NCBI RefSeq assembly: GCF_900103665.1
Contig: NZ_FNGY01000007.1
Span: forward strand, 1 to 64,000
DNA length: 64,000 bases
From: Pedobacter steynii
GTDB taxonomy: Bacteria; Bacteroidota; Bacteroidia; Sphingobacteriales; Sphingobacteriaceae
Reading direction: 5' to 3'
Shown in pieces: positions 1 through 8,554 of the stretch. The stretch's first letter is position 1, and every line of letters begins with the position of its first letter. The notes under the pieces are model-generated. The model was not told where the DNA came from and made no database searches. It saw only the letters and a program-made list of their open reading frames with translations. A program made the translations under genes and the position numbers.

Positions 1-1241
1 GACTTCAGGATCACCTGATCTCCCGTACAGAACGTCAGGTTCCCTTCAGTAACCTCAACATCAGCTGCGCCGGGAATCAGGTTTACGGTAACCACTTTTC
101 CTGCAGAAGCAGGACTTGGACAACCGTTTTCTGTCACTACAACCGTATAGGTTCCGCTGGTATTGGCCGTATAACTTTGCGATGTGGCACCGTCGATGAT
201 AATTCCGTTTTTATACCACTGGTTACCTGCAGTTTTATTGGACTTCAGGACTACCTGATCACCTGTACAGAACGTCAGGTTCCCTTCAGTAACCTCAACA
301 TCAGCTGCGTCGGGAATCAGGTTTACGGTAACCACCTTTCCTGCAGAGGCAGGACTTGGGCAACCGTTTTCTGTTACCACCACTGTATAGGTTCCACTGG
401 TATTGGCCGTATAACTTTGCAATGTGGCACCGTCGATGATAATTCCGTTTTTATACCACTGGTTACCTGCAGTTTTATTGGACTTCAGGATCACCTGATC
501 TCCCGTACAGAACGTCAGGTTCCCTTCAGTAACCTCAACATCAGCTGCGCCGGGAATCAGGTTTACGGTAACCACCTTTCCTGCAGAGGCAGGACTTGGA
601 CAACCGTTTTCGGTTACCACCACAGTATAGGTTCCACTGGTATTGGCCGTATAACTTTGCAATGTGGCACCATCGATGATAATGCCGTTTTTATACCACT
701 GGTTACCTGCAGTTTTATTGGATTTAAGGACTACCTGATCACCCGTACAGAACGTCAGGTTCCCTTCAGTAACCTCAACATCAGCTGCGCCGGGAATCAG
801 GTTTACGGTAACCACCTTTCCTGCGGAAGCAGGACTTGGGCAACCGTTTTCGGTTACCATCACCGTATAGGTTCCGCTGGTATTGGCTGTATAACTTTGC
901 GATGTGGCACCATCGATGATAACACCGTTTTTATACCACTGGTTACCTGTAGTTTTATTGGACTTCAGGATCACCTGATCTCCCGTACAGAACGTCAGGT
1001 TCCCTTCAGTAACCTCAACATCAGCTGCGCCGGGAATTAAGTTTACGGTAACCACTTTTCCTGCAGAAGCAGGACTTGGGCAACCGTTTTCGGTTACCAC
1101 CACTGTATAGGTTCCGCTGGTATTGGCCGTATAACTTTGCAATGTGGCACCGTCGATGATAACGCCGTTTTTATACCACTGGTTACCTGCAGTTTTATTG
1201 GACTTCAGAATCACCTGATCACCCGTACAGAACGTCAGGTT
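1..1241 (-). repeat. 240-bp near-identical tandem repeats inside the surface protein gene
   Basis: Five complete 240-bp units (phased near 1241, 1001, 761, 521 and 281, ending at 42) plus a partial unit differ by only a few bases each. The period is a multiple of three, so each unit encodes exactly 80 residues. Most differences are silent; one changes Gly to Asp in the NLIPGAADVE linker (copy around 301-315). Homologous but strongly diverged units precede the array at about 1290-2050. The array continues past the left edge, so copy number is unknown and may have been collapsed in assembly. Confidence 0.95.
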
Positions 1242-4200
1242 GCCTTCGGTAACCTCAACATCAGCTGCGCCAGGAACAGGGTTGACAAACACTTCAATTT
1301 CTTCGGATATTGCTGAACAACCGTTTAGATTTTTTACGACAACGCTATATAGTCCTGGATCAGAAACTATTAATATCTGTTTATCTTCTCCAGCCATAGG
1401 AGAACCGTCCCGGTACCATTGGTTACCTGCAGAAAAACTGGATGTCAACTTCACAGATTTCCCAGCACAAAAAGTAGTGCTTCCTTCGATCGTGACTTCC
1501 GGCTGTGGTTGCTCAGGAAATACATCAATCAGTATTGCATCAGAGGGTAAACTTTCACAACCCTCAATATTTTTCACAACTATATGATAACTTCCCTTTT
1601 CAGATACCTGATAAATTTTTTGGATCGCACCTGCGATAATAACTCCATCTTTATACCATTGAAACGCCTTTACAGCGGCAGGGGGATTATAGGTTAGCGT
1701 GACAGAAGTACCAACACAAAATCCGTTTGATGAGGGAAGTACCACTGGTTTTCCTGGCAGTTTAACTACTGTTAAAACCGATGTAGAAGATACTGAAGAA
1801 CACCCTAGCTCAGAAGTAACGATCACCCTTAATTGTTTACCACTGGAAGCTAACGGCACATTACTTAACGTAACCGATGCTGTATTAACCCCGCTAACAC
1901 CTGTGGCACCAGCAGCAAAGTCCTCCCATCCTCCACCCTTACCATCATTAAACTGCCATTTATAAGTGAGACCTGTCTCTGCTGAGGTTACAGTGAAGAC
2001 CGCATTTTTATCTTCACAAACAGAAACATGACTTAGTGGTTGAAGAACCGGAGGTTGATTTACATTGATAATATAAGTCGTTGTTTCTGTTTCGTTACCC
2101 ACCGTCCCTACCGTAAAAGAGCCAGATGCAGTTGGCCTGCCGTTAACGGTTAAAACTGTGTTGCCCGAGGTAAAGACAAAATCTAAACCAGCTACACTAC
2201 CGCTAAGTGACACCTGCCCGCCTGCCATTCCGTTATATACAATAGCAGTAATATCTGTATTAACACAGATCTCCTGAACAGCAACATTACTATGCATAAT
2301 ATTATTACAACCATTTACAGAGGGAACAGCAGCACATTCGGCCGCGCTGGAAACCGGCATTTGAGTAAACTCTGTGTTTGTCGCATCCGGATCTGTAAGA
2401 TCCGCCGGGCGCATGATATTGGCCTCTACGCGAAAAGGAGGTGCAGACATTGCAGCTCCGATTGTCCCGGTAATGGTATAGGTGATTTCGCAGCCATTTT
2501 TTAAGTTTAAGGAGGAACTATAATTGTTTCCGTTTATACTTTGACCTCCTTCAGTAGCACAGCTGCTTGCCGAAAGTATGGCGCTGGCAATTTGAAATCC
2601 AGCGGGAGCGAGAAATTGAAATTTGGCTCCTATTACATCACTTGGCCCGTCATTTTTCACTTTTACAATATAACTGAGCGCTTTTCCGGTAGTAAGATGA
2701 CTCCCTACAGGGTTGATACTTACAATCTTCAAATCTGCGACTTTAATATTGACATTCAGTTCCGCCGCCTCTTCATTACTTAAGATATAAGCATAAGTAT
2801 CCATAGACTTCTCGTTCCCGAAGCTATAGCTTCCCTTGCCATCATTTCCGGAGGTAGTAACTAATAAGTCCGGGCTATAAGTACCCCACTTATGTCCAAG
2901 AGTCCTACTGGAGGCTCCTTCAATATTGTTCACCTTTGGACTGGAGCCCTCACCGGCCATCCCATCTGAAACGTCACTATCATCCCAGTATACGCGATCA
3001 CTGTAAACACTTTCGTCAAGAGAAGTATCATTTACCACGTAAGGCCATTGATTTTCCGCCAGTTCTATAATAATCCCCTTGGGATTGATCTCCATATCTA
3101 TAAAAGGAAAATGCACCTCTGCCGAGGATAGCCTCACCTTAATTTTAGGGATGAGTAACCCGGGGCTAACCAAATGATCATCACCATCCAAGCCCCTCCA
3201 TTCAATACGGTTCTCTCCCTGAACGGCGAGACCTGCAATTACTTTATCACGCCCCGGGCTGGCAATAGGGATAGTAATCCGATAGGTTCCGGGAACATTT
3301 GCAGTAAATGTAATGATCCCACCCTTTTGACCTGCCTGATTTGGGGTAGCTGCTTCAGAACCATTAAATCTAACATTTGTGACGATGGGAACTATAGCAG
3401 TGTTTTTAAGCCAGGTGCTCGTTACCGTTGTCGATGGTGTTTTGGACCACAATACCACCGGAGCCGAAGAAGGCAAATCATCCGAGGGCGGTTGATAAAA
3501 AAGCTTGTGAGTAACTAAATTTTTGATTTCATCATCCGCAATACGCGGGTCATGGACACCATCCTTAATTACCTGAGCGTTGGTAGTATTTAAACTCTTG
3601 TAAATGGGACTTCCATCTTCTTTTATAAATCCCTTATTGTTGGAAAAGAAAGTAAATGCAAATCCGTTATTTCCATTATTTTTCACACGATAAACCCTGC
3701 CGTCTTTGGTCAGCACATAGTTCATTCCATGATAAGCACGATTTTCGTCAGCTAAAGTATTATATAGCTTCAGGTTTAATAAATTCGTATATACCCTACC
3801 TTTTCTCCAAATGGTTCGACCTGGGTCTTCCACGGAGATATCCCAGGCAGCTATCACAACGGCATTATCGTCTTCAGTTGTCCAATTGCCATCGGCCAGG
3901 TTATTTGTCGGCTCAGGATTATCGGTACTGGTTTCAGATCCCGGTGGAAGAAATTCGACTTTCCAGATTCCTTCTTCGTTGTTTACCGAGACAAAAGAAG
4001 GAGTATATTTATTTGCATCATTTTTACCAAAATGGCGGGGTCCATTCAGCTCTCTGAGACGGTCCGGTATTCGTCTGCTATAAGCGCTAATTATAGTCTT
4101 AACCCCACTTGGGGAAGTTACCCAAATTTGTCCATCACCTGTTCCCTGAGCACTGGAAGCAACCGAAATGAATTCATTTGCTTTCGCATAAACGTAGTGA

Positions 4201-4418
4201 GTGCCAAGCGTTTTAAAAGGAAAGGAAACAGAGGAGCCAGTAGCCGCAGCTGCATTGTTTGAATACAAAAAGGCCCTATTTCCCTTTACTCCTGCCGGAT
4301 ATAAATCCTTGCTTCCCTCCGCATACACCGCCGAAAAATTAACCAACAAACAAAATATAAACAGAAAGTGTAATTTCTTAGGTATAGATAGGAGAATACG
4401 TCGGAGCACTTTTAGCAT
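1..4418 (-). CDS. Giant secreted Ig-like repeat surface protein (partial, C-terminus off the left edge)
   Basis: An uninterrupted minus-strand frame of 1472 codons starts at the ATG at 4418 and runs off the left edge. A signal peptide is visible (MLKVLRRILLSIPKKLHFLF, then a hydrophobic stretch ending near VYA-EG). Residues about 35-550 are an unrecognised region rich in G, N and S. Residues about 555-690 resemble a DUF11 repeat domain (LSYIVKVKNDGPSDV). From about residue 780 come several diverged Ig-like domains with QWYKDG and a conserved Cys. From about residue 1060 an 80-residue Ig-like unit (NQWYKNGVIIDGA, two Cys) is repeated almost identically to the edge. Proteins of this build in Bacteroidota are usually exported by the type 9 system and act as adhesins; the C-terminal sorting domain that would prove this lies outside the window. 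No homology search was possible. Confidence 0.85.
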   Translation of the reverse strand, partial: MLKVLRRILLSIPKKLHFLFIFCLLVNFSAVYAEGSKDLYPAGVKGNRAFLYSNNAAAATGSSVSFPFKTLGTHYVYAKANEFISVASSAQGTGDGQIWVTSPSGVKTIISAYSRRIPDRLRELNGPRHFGKNDANKYTPSFVSVNNEEGIWKVEFLPPGSETSTDNPEPTNNLADGNWTTEDDNAVVIAAWDISVEDPGRTIWRKGRVYTNLLNLKLYNTLADENRAYHGMNYVLTKDGRVYRVKNNGNNGFAFTFFSNNKGFIKEDGSPIYKSLNTTNAQVIKDGVHDPRIADDEIKNLVTHKLFYQPPSDDLPSSAPVVLWSKTPSTTVTSTWLKNTAIVPIVTNVRFNGSEAATPNQAGQKGGIITFTANVPGTYRITIPIASPGRDKVIAGLAVQGENRIEWRGLDGDDHLVSPGLLIPKIKVRLSSAEVHFPFIDMEINPKGIIIELAENQWPYVVNDTSLDESVYSDRVYWDDSDVSDGMAGEGSSPKVNNIEGASSRTLGHKWGTYSPDLLVTTSGNDGKGSYSFGNEKSMDTYAYILSNEEAAELNVNIKVADLKIVSINPVGSHLTTGKALSYIVKVKNDGPSDVIGAKFQFLAPAGFQIASAILSASSCATEGGQSINGNNYSSSLNLKNGCEITYTITGTIGAAMSAPPFRVEANIMRPADLTDPDATNTEFTQMPVSSAAECAAVPSVNGCNNIMHSNVAVQEICVNTDITAIVYNGMAGGQVSLSGSVAGLDFVFTSGNTVLTVNGRPTASGSFTVGTVGNETETTTYIINVNQPPVLQPLSHVSVCEDKNAVFTVTSAETGLTYKWQFNDGKGGGWEDFAAGATGVSGVNTASVTLSNVPLASSGKQLRVIVTSELGCSSVSSTSVLTVVKLPGKPVVLPSSNGFCVGTSVTLTYNPPAAVKAFQWYKDGVIIAGAIQKIYQVSEKGSYHIVVKNIEGCESLPSDAILIDVFPEQPQPEVTIEGSTTFCAGKSVKLTSSFSAGNQWYRDGSPMAGEDKQILIVSDPGLYSVVVKNLNGCSAISEEIEVFVNPVPGAADVEVTEGNLTFCTGDQVILKSNKTAGNQWYKNGVIIDGATLQSYTANTSGTYTVVVTENGCPSPASAGKVVTVNLIPGAADVEVTEGNLTFCTGDQVILKSNKTTGNQWYKNGVIIDGATSQSYTANTSGTYTVMVTENGCPSPASAGKVVTVNLIPGAADVEVTEGNLTFCTGDQVVLKSNKTAGNQWYKNGIIIDGATLQSYTANTSGTYTVVVTENGCPSPASAGKVVTVNLIPGAADVEVTEGNLTFCTGDQVILKSNKTAGNQWYKNGIIIDGATLQSYTANTSGTYTVVVTENGCPSPASAGKVVTVNLIPDAADVEVTEGNLTFCTGDQVVLKSNKTAGNQWYKNGIIIDGATSQSYTANTSGTYTVVVTENGCPSPASAGKVVTVNLIPGAADVEVTEGNLTFCTGDQVILK

Positions 4419-5085
4419 AATATTGATTATACAGGCTTACTCTACTTTAAGAACACCAATTCGATGGGACAGATCCGACTCAATGAATATTTTTCTCTCA
4501 AGATGATCAGCCCCCCAGCAAATTTTCTTAAAGATTAACTGTATTTATTACCACCAAATTACTCAGAATTTTGATCATTTCATTAAATAATACCATAAAA
4601 GTGAAAACTTTTTAATAAAAATCAGACCAATAAAACGAAAACATTGAAAATAGCGCTAATAACCCAAAAAACAGTATATTAAAAAACACCACAAAACCAA
4701 CAGGAATAAAAAACAAATCACATAGGGAACATTAGTAGAATTAATTCCCCACATTGGGGTCACCTATACCTATAAAAATATAAATTCATTGTTATGCCAA
4801 CAATAATAAACACTACAAAAACCACAAAATCAATGGAGGAAAACACACCTTACGATCAGACAAAGGTGAATCACAAAGAAACATTTGAAAAAATAAAATC
4901 ACAATAGTACATTAAAACAACTTAATGAAACACATATTAACATATTAAGAAACAAAGTAGCAATCAAAAATTAAAAGAAATTTATTTAAGAATGCTAATC
5001 GCGGCAAAAAAGGCTATACAAACAGCATAAACACGGGTGTGAAATCAAAATTAAGAAAATGATAAGATGTGATTAAGAGGAACGG
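4419..5085. other. AT-rich intergenic stretch, no gene seen
   Basis: This is 667 bp of very AT-rich sequence upstream of the giant surface protein gene, so it presumably contains that gene's promoter. No good TTTG/TAnnTTTG pair was found on the minus strand. The only GC-rich feature is a short hairpin CCCCA-cat-TGGGG at 4747-4759 without a T tract. No open frame here looks like a gene. Confidence 0.6.
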
Positions 5086-5292
5086 CTAATCCTCCGTCCA
5101 ATAATCAGAAATTTTGTCTCTTGAAAGAAAATAACCAAGACATAAACCAAAAGAAAACACCGCAATCCAAAAGTAGCGGTCAAAATTATAATTGACAGGA
5201 TCACCGGAAAAGAGCGCAATAAGGAAAGTAGAAAGAAACATACTGCATACAGCAATTATACATCCAGCAATATAAAGTGCTATTTTTTTCAT
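5086..5292 (-). CDS. Small two-helix membrane protein, unknown function
   Basis: A 68-residue product if the start is the internal ATG at 5292 (MKKIALYIAGC); a longer frame reaches an ATG at 5367 but its first 25 residues add nothing recognisable. Two hydrophobic segments (about residues 4-28 and 41-60) are separated by a short polar loop, and the C-terminus is charged (SRDKISDYWTED). It lies downstream of the siderophore-interacting protein gene on the same strand, 123 bp away. No family was recognised. The AT-rich composition and absence of an obvious ribosome site leave some doubt that it is expressed. Confidence 0.5.
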   Translation of the reverse strand: MKKIALYIAGCIIAVCSMFLSTFLIALFSGDPVNYNFDRYFWIAVFSFGLCLGYFLSRDKISDYWTED

Positions 5293-5415
5293 CAGAGAGC
5301 AAAATGAGTATATAAAAGCGTACAATGATATAAAACTACCACATGAAGTATGTACAAATATATCCATAAGTAATTACACTAAATTTACAAGATATTATTG
5401 CAATTACAAATTGTA

Positions 5416-6252
5416 TTATTTTTCCTGATGTTCGGACCTCCGGTCTACTTCAGAACCGTCTTCCGAGGTTCCGGATTTCCAATAGGAATAAGCATAAAAC
5501 TCTTCCCTTGTCCAGAAGGCTTCATTACGCAGAAACTGCCTGACCGCTTTCACCGTTTTGAATTCCGCAGCCACATAAGCAAACTTCCGGATCTCCATTG
5601 CCTCAGGTAAATCCGCCTGACGAACAGCATCAGAAAGAAAAGTCCCCTCTCCCGCTAAAGGATTGTGGATCCATTTCAGCTGAACCTTTGATTTTGTTTT
5701 CAAGTCCTGCTCATCAGCTTCGCTTTCCACTTCGATATAAGCTACCCCTTCCGCATCTTCGGGCAAGTCTTCCAGAATTGCACCCAATACCGGAATCGCT
5801 GTAGCATCCCCCACCAACAGATACCAATCTGCTTTCGGATATAATTCGGTCTCTTTTGCCCTCATCGTTACACCCAGAGCTGCCCCTGGCTCAGCATGCA
5901 TCGCCCATGCAGAAGCAGGTCCATTATCGCCATGGGCAACAAAATCAATGATCATTTCATTTTTCTCCACATCTATTCCCCGATGGGTATATGTTCGGAT
6001 TGCCGGACGAACTTCTACAGGTGGCATATCCCATCTTTCTGCTTCAAAATCCCAATTCGGATAATGTATTTCATTTAAACCTGCAGGGGGAATGTAAATT
6101 TTATTGTTCACTCCTACTGTAGCTATACTGAACTTATAAACATCATCTCCTGTAAGCCTGATTCTAATATAATGAGGGGTAATGTATTCCCTGCTTTTTA
6201 GGTAAAGCGTTGCCGTAACAAATTGCGCAGCTATATTTTCTTTCTTTTCCAT
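5416..6252 (-). CDS. Siderophore-interacting protein (FAD-binding ferric reductase)
   Basis: A 278-residue cytoplasmic protein of the siderophore-interacting (ViuB/YqjH-like) family. These flavoproteins reduce iron in imported ferric siderophores so that it is released. The FAD-binding barrel carries the typical RTYTHRG motif near residue 87, followed by DFVAHGDNGPASAWA, another family signature. The second half is the NAD(P)H-binding SIP domain (WYLLVGDATAIPVLGAIL and YVAAEFKTVKAVRQFLR). Length and motif order are normal and the ATG at 6252 gives a natural N-terminus. No transporter or siderophore biosynthesis gene is adjacent, so the siderophore is unknown. An AT-rich palindrome directly upstream could be an operator. 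Confidence 0.9.
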   Translation of the reverse strand: MEKKENIAAQFVTATLYLKSREYITPHYIRIRLTGDDVYKFSIATVGVNNKIYIPPAGLNEIHYPNWDFEAERWDMPPVEVRPAIRTYTHRGIDVEKNEMIIDFVAHGDNGPASAWAMHAEPGAALGVTMRAKETELYPKADWYLLVGDATAIPVLGAILEDLPEDAEGVAYIEVESEADEQDLKTKSKVQLKWIHNPLAGEGTFLSDAVRQADLPEAMEIRKFAYVAAEFKTVKAVRQFLRNEAFWTREEFYAYSYWKSGTSEDGSEVDRRSEHQEK

Positions 6253-6596
6253 AGTGGCAAATAATAGATTATTTAGAAAGATTACAAATAATAAGTGGTA
6301 ATGTTACATGGAATGACCTTAAGATTACATTTTCCCAAAATTGTGACGAAGATCATTTTTTGGACTTTATCATAAATCTATATTTGAGTTTAATTTATTC
6401 TTACTCGATGGATGTCGACGACGAAGGGGTTGTTCCGGGAAGTTCAACCCCTTACTATTTCAAGCCTTAGCGATAAAATTTTCTGATCAAACCGGGCAAT
6501 ACAATCAACAATAAGAATTACACCCTAAAGCTATTGCCTAAATAGTTAGGAATTTCGTAGTGAAAATGAAGGAATTCTGAAGAAACCGCTTTTGAT
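6253..6596. other. Intergenic stretch with an orphan plus-strand promoter and hairpin
   Basis: This 344-bp gap separates two minus-strand genes. On the plus strand a TATATTTG box (6379-6386), with TTTG 16 bases upstream (6359-6362), is followed by the hairpin AAGGGGTTG / CAACCCCTT (6424-6453). A 20-codon frame with an ATG at 6408 and a stop at 6468 spans the hairpin. Nothing else gene-like is present. See the matching finding. Confidence 0.4.
6258..6293 (-). promoter_or_regulatory. Candidate operator upstream of the siderophore-interacting protein gene
   Basis: The 14-bp palindrome AATAATAGATTATT (6260-6273) lies eight bases upstream of the start codon. The 9-mer CAAATAATA occurs twice, at 6258-6266 and 6285-6293. 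Iron regulation would be expected for this gene, but the match to a Fur box is only loose, so this is a weak candidate. Confidence 0.3.
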
Positions 6597-7340
6597 CTAA
6601 AACCTTCCGGAGAAAGAAAAGCCCATCGCCCTATCCTGATAAGCAGGCATCAGATTGAAATTGCTTTGCTTTCTCCCCATGATCAGTCTTTTCAGCTGAG
6701 GATACACCAGATAACCGAGTTTTGCGGACAGGATTCCTACCCCGGCACCCGCCACCACATCACTTACCCAATGTTTGTTGTTGTAAAGCCTGAAGATACC
6801 GGTCGTCGTTGCAACTCCATATCCTACATAACCAATCCATGGTGATACGTCTTTATATTCCTGTTTCAGAAATTCTGCCGAGGCGAAAGAAGTTGCGGTA
6901 TGTCCTGAAGGAAACGAGTCGTAACTGCTGCCATCGGGACGAAGCCGATGTGATTGTTTTTTGGCGATGGATACAGCGGCAGTCATAATTCCCATCGTAA
7001 CGACATAATTCCCTGTTGCATCAAGTAAACTATGTCTACCTTTTACACCGGCCAGGTTTAATCCATAAACAGCCAGTGCAGGCACATAACGCATAAAATC
7101 ATCAGCACTTTTGGAGAATAACGGGTGATCTTCCTGAAGTTCATCCCGTGTGGTACGGTCCAGATCTCTGATAAAGTTATCGCCCTTGGCCATGAGTCCG
7201 TATCCAATAAATACGGTTGGTATAATAAAAGGTGCAATGCGAAAAGTATTTTTCTTTGCTAAGGAGTCGACCTGCTGTGCCATGGTCAGAAAAGGAAAAC
7301 ACAGGATTAGTAAAAGGGCACACTTCAATCTCACCATCAT
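6597..7340 (-). CDS. PAP2-family phosphatase, exported
   Basis: A 247-residue phosphatidic-acid-phosphatase-type enzyme with an N-terminal signal peptide ending near LTMAQQ. All three catalytic motifs are visible: K-x6-RP as KKQSHRLRP, PSGH as FPSGHTATSFA, and the third motif as FRLYNNKHWVSD. The second and third motifs supply the two catalytic histidines. Family members dephosphorylate membrane lipids such as undecaprenyl pyrophosphate or phosphatidate in the periplasm; the substrate here cannot be told. The C-terminal SFSGRF resembles an outer-membrane or secreted-protein ending. It is divergent from the MscS gene, with a TAGTTTTG -7-like box at 7356-7363 on its strand. Confidence 0.88.
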   Translation of the reverse strand: MMVRLKCALLLILCFPFLTMAQQVDSLAKKNTFRIAPFIIPTVFIGYGLMAKGDNFIRDLDRTTRDELQEDHPLFSKSADDFMRYVPALAVYGLNLAGVKGRHSLLDATGNYVVTMGIMTAAVSIAKKQSHRLRPDGSSYDSFPSGHTATSFASAEFLKQEYKDVSPWIGYVGYGVATTTGIFRLYNNKHWVSDVVAGAGVGILSAKLGYLVYPQLKRLIMGRKQSNFNLMPAYQDRAMGFSFSGRF

Positions 7341-7634
7341 TATAAAATTCTAAATCAAAACTACACCCCAATTTTGTAGGAAATCAGAAGTTATACTTTG
7401 CAGATGGCAATCAAACATTCGCCTGACAATCATACTGAGGGTTCAAAATGCAATAAAATTCTGAGAACTACAAAAATGCGACAGAATCAGGGCTTAATCC
7501 GGCACCAAAATTAGGCTCTTCTGATTGGAAATGTGACAACTGGCGGAACGATTGTTTTAAGAAAAAAGCGCCAGAAGCTAAAGAAATGGCATTATAAATG
7601 TGTTATCTCCATTAAAACTGAAAAATAACATCAT

Positions 7635-8483
7635 ATGACTAATTTAGAAATCGGTATTGAACGCTTACTGAACAGATTAATTGACAGCCTCCCCTCTTTT
7701 ATCAGTGCGATCCTTGTTTTAGTAATCGGCATCTGGCTAATTAAATTCTTCCTTCGTTTTTTAACGAACCGTTTAAACAAGGGCAAAATTGACAGCTCAC
7801 TTACCAACTTCCTGCTTAGCATCTTAAAGGCCATCCTTTATATCCTTTTATTGCTTACCGTAACCTCGACACTTGGGATTCCAAACACTTCTTTTGTTGC
7901 CGTTCTTGGTGCTGCAGGTTTGGCGATCGGTCTGGCACTGCAGGGAAGCCTTTCCAATTTTGCAGGTGGCGTATTGATCCTGCTTTTTAAGCCTTTTAAA
8001 ATAGGTCATTTTATTTCTTCCAGCAATGGCGTAGAAGGAACTGTTCAAAAGATAGACATCCTGTACACTACGCTGAGGGCGAAAAATGGAACCACACTGT
8101 ATGCTCCAAACGGGCCTTTAGCAAATGCAGTCATCAATAATGTTTCTGATAATGAGAACAGAATGGCGGAGTATGTAATTGGCATATCCTACAATTCAGA
8201 TATCGATGTGGCCAGAAATGTGATTTTAAAAACTTTGGCTGCTGACCCTCTTGTGCTCAAAGAACCTGCACCCGTGGTACTCGTTAGCGCCTTGGGTGAT
8301 AATGCGGTAAACTTAACCACCCGTGCCTGGTCTGCAAATGGAGATTTCTGGCCAACTTATCATAGAAACTATCAATTGATCAAACAGGAACTGGATAAAA
8401 ACAATATTGGCATTCCTTATCCTCAACGTGAGATCCATGTGATTTCAGATGCTCCGGCGCCACCCGTGCTTGGCGCAGAATAA
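7635..8483 (+). CDS. MscS-family mechanosensitive channel
   Basis: A 282-residue small-conductance mechanosensitive channel, close to E. coli MscS in length. Helices lie at about residues 18-42 and 62-85. The pore-lining TM3 is unmistakable (GAAGLAIGLALQGSLSNFAGG, about residues 94-114), with the regular Gly/Ala packing known for MscS. The C-terminal part is the cytoplasmic beta domain (FISSSNGVEGTVQKIDILYTTL). The family opens on membrane tension and releases solutes during hypo-osmotic shock. It is monocistronic and followed directly by a strong terminator. Confidence 0.93.
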   Translation: MTNLEIGIERLLNRLIDSLPSFISAILVLVIGIWLIKFFLRFLTNRLNKGKIDSSLTNFLLSILKAILYILLLLTVTSTLGIPNTSFVAVLGAAGLAIGLALQGSLSNFAGGVLILLFKPFKIGHFISSSNGVEGTVQKIDILYTTLRAKNGTTLYAPNGPLANAVINNVSDNENRMAEYVIGISYNSDIDVARNVILKTLAADPLVLKEPAPVVLVSALGDNAVNLTTRAWSANGDFWPTYHRNYQLIKQELDKNNIGIPYPQREIHVISDAPAPPVLGAE

Positions 8484-8489
8484 TGATCT

Positions 8490-8515
8490 AAAGAGCCGCA
8501 AATTGCGGCTCTTTT
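8490..8515. terminator. Bidirectional terminator between the MscS and barrel protein genes
   Basis: A perfect 12-bp stem AAAGAGCCGCAA / TTGCGGCTCTTT around a single base is followed by a further T on the plus strand, with an A run on the other side. It lies 7 bp after the MscS stop, and the convergent gene ends at 8555, so it can serve both transcripts. Confidence 0.9.
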
Positions 8516-8554
8516 CAGTTAAACAGCAGCTTACCGATTTTGAGTCAATCATCA

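Noticed and set aside
177..1040. 287-codon open frame on the plus strand
   Set aside because: It is a shadow of the 240-bp coding repeats of the minus-strand surface protein; because the repeats are near identical, an open frame in one unit stays open in all. It has no homology-like features.
1..1241. CRISPR or satellite DNA
   Set aside because: The 240-bp units keep one reading frame and encode Ig-like domains.
1240..4506. Several plus-strand frames of 60-130 codons
   Set aside because: All lie opposite the continuous minus-strand frame with signal peptide and Ig-like domains, and have atypical composition.
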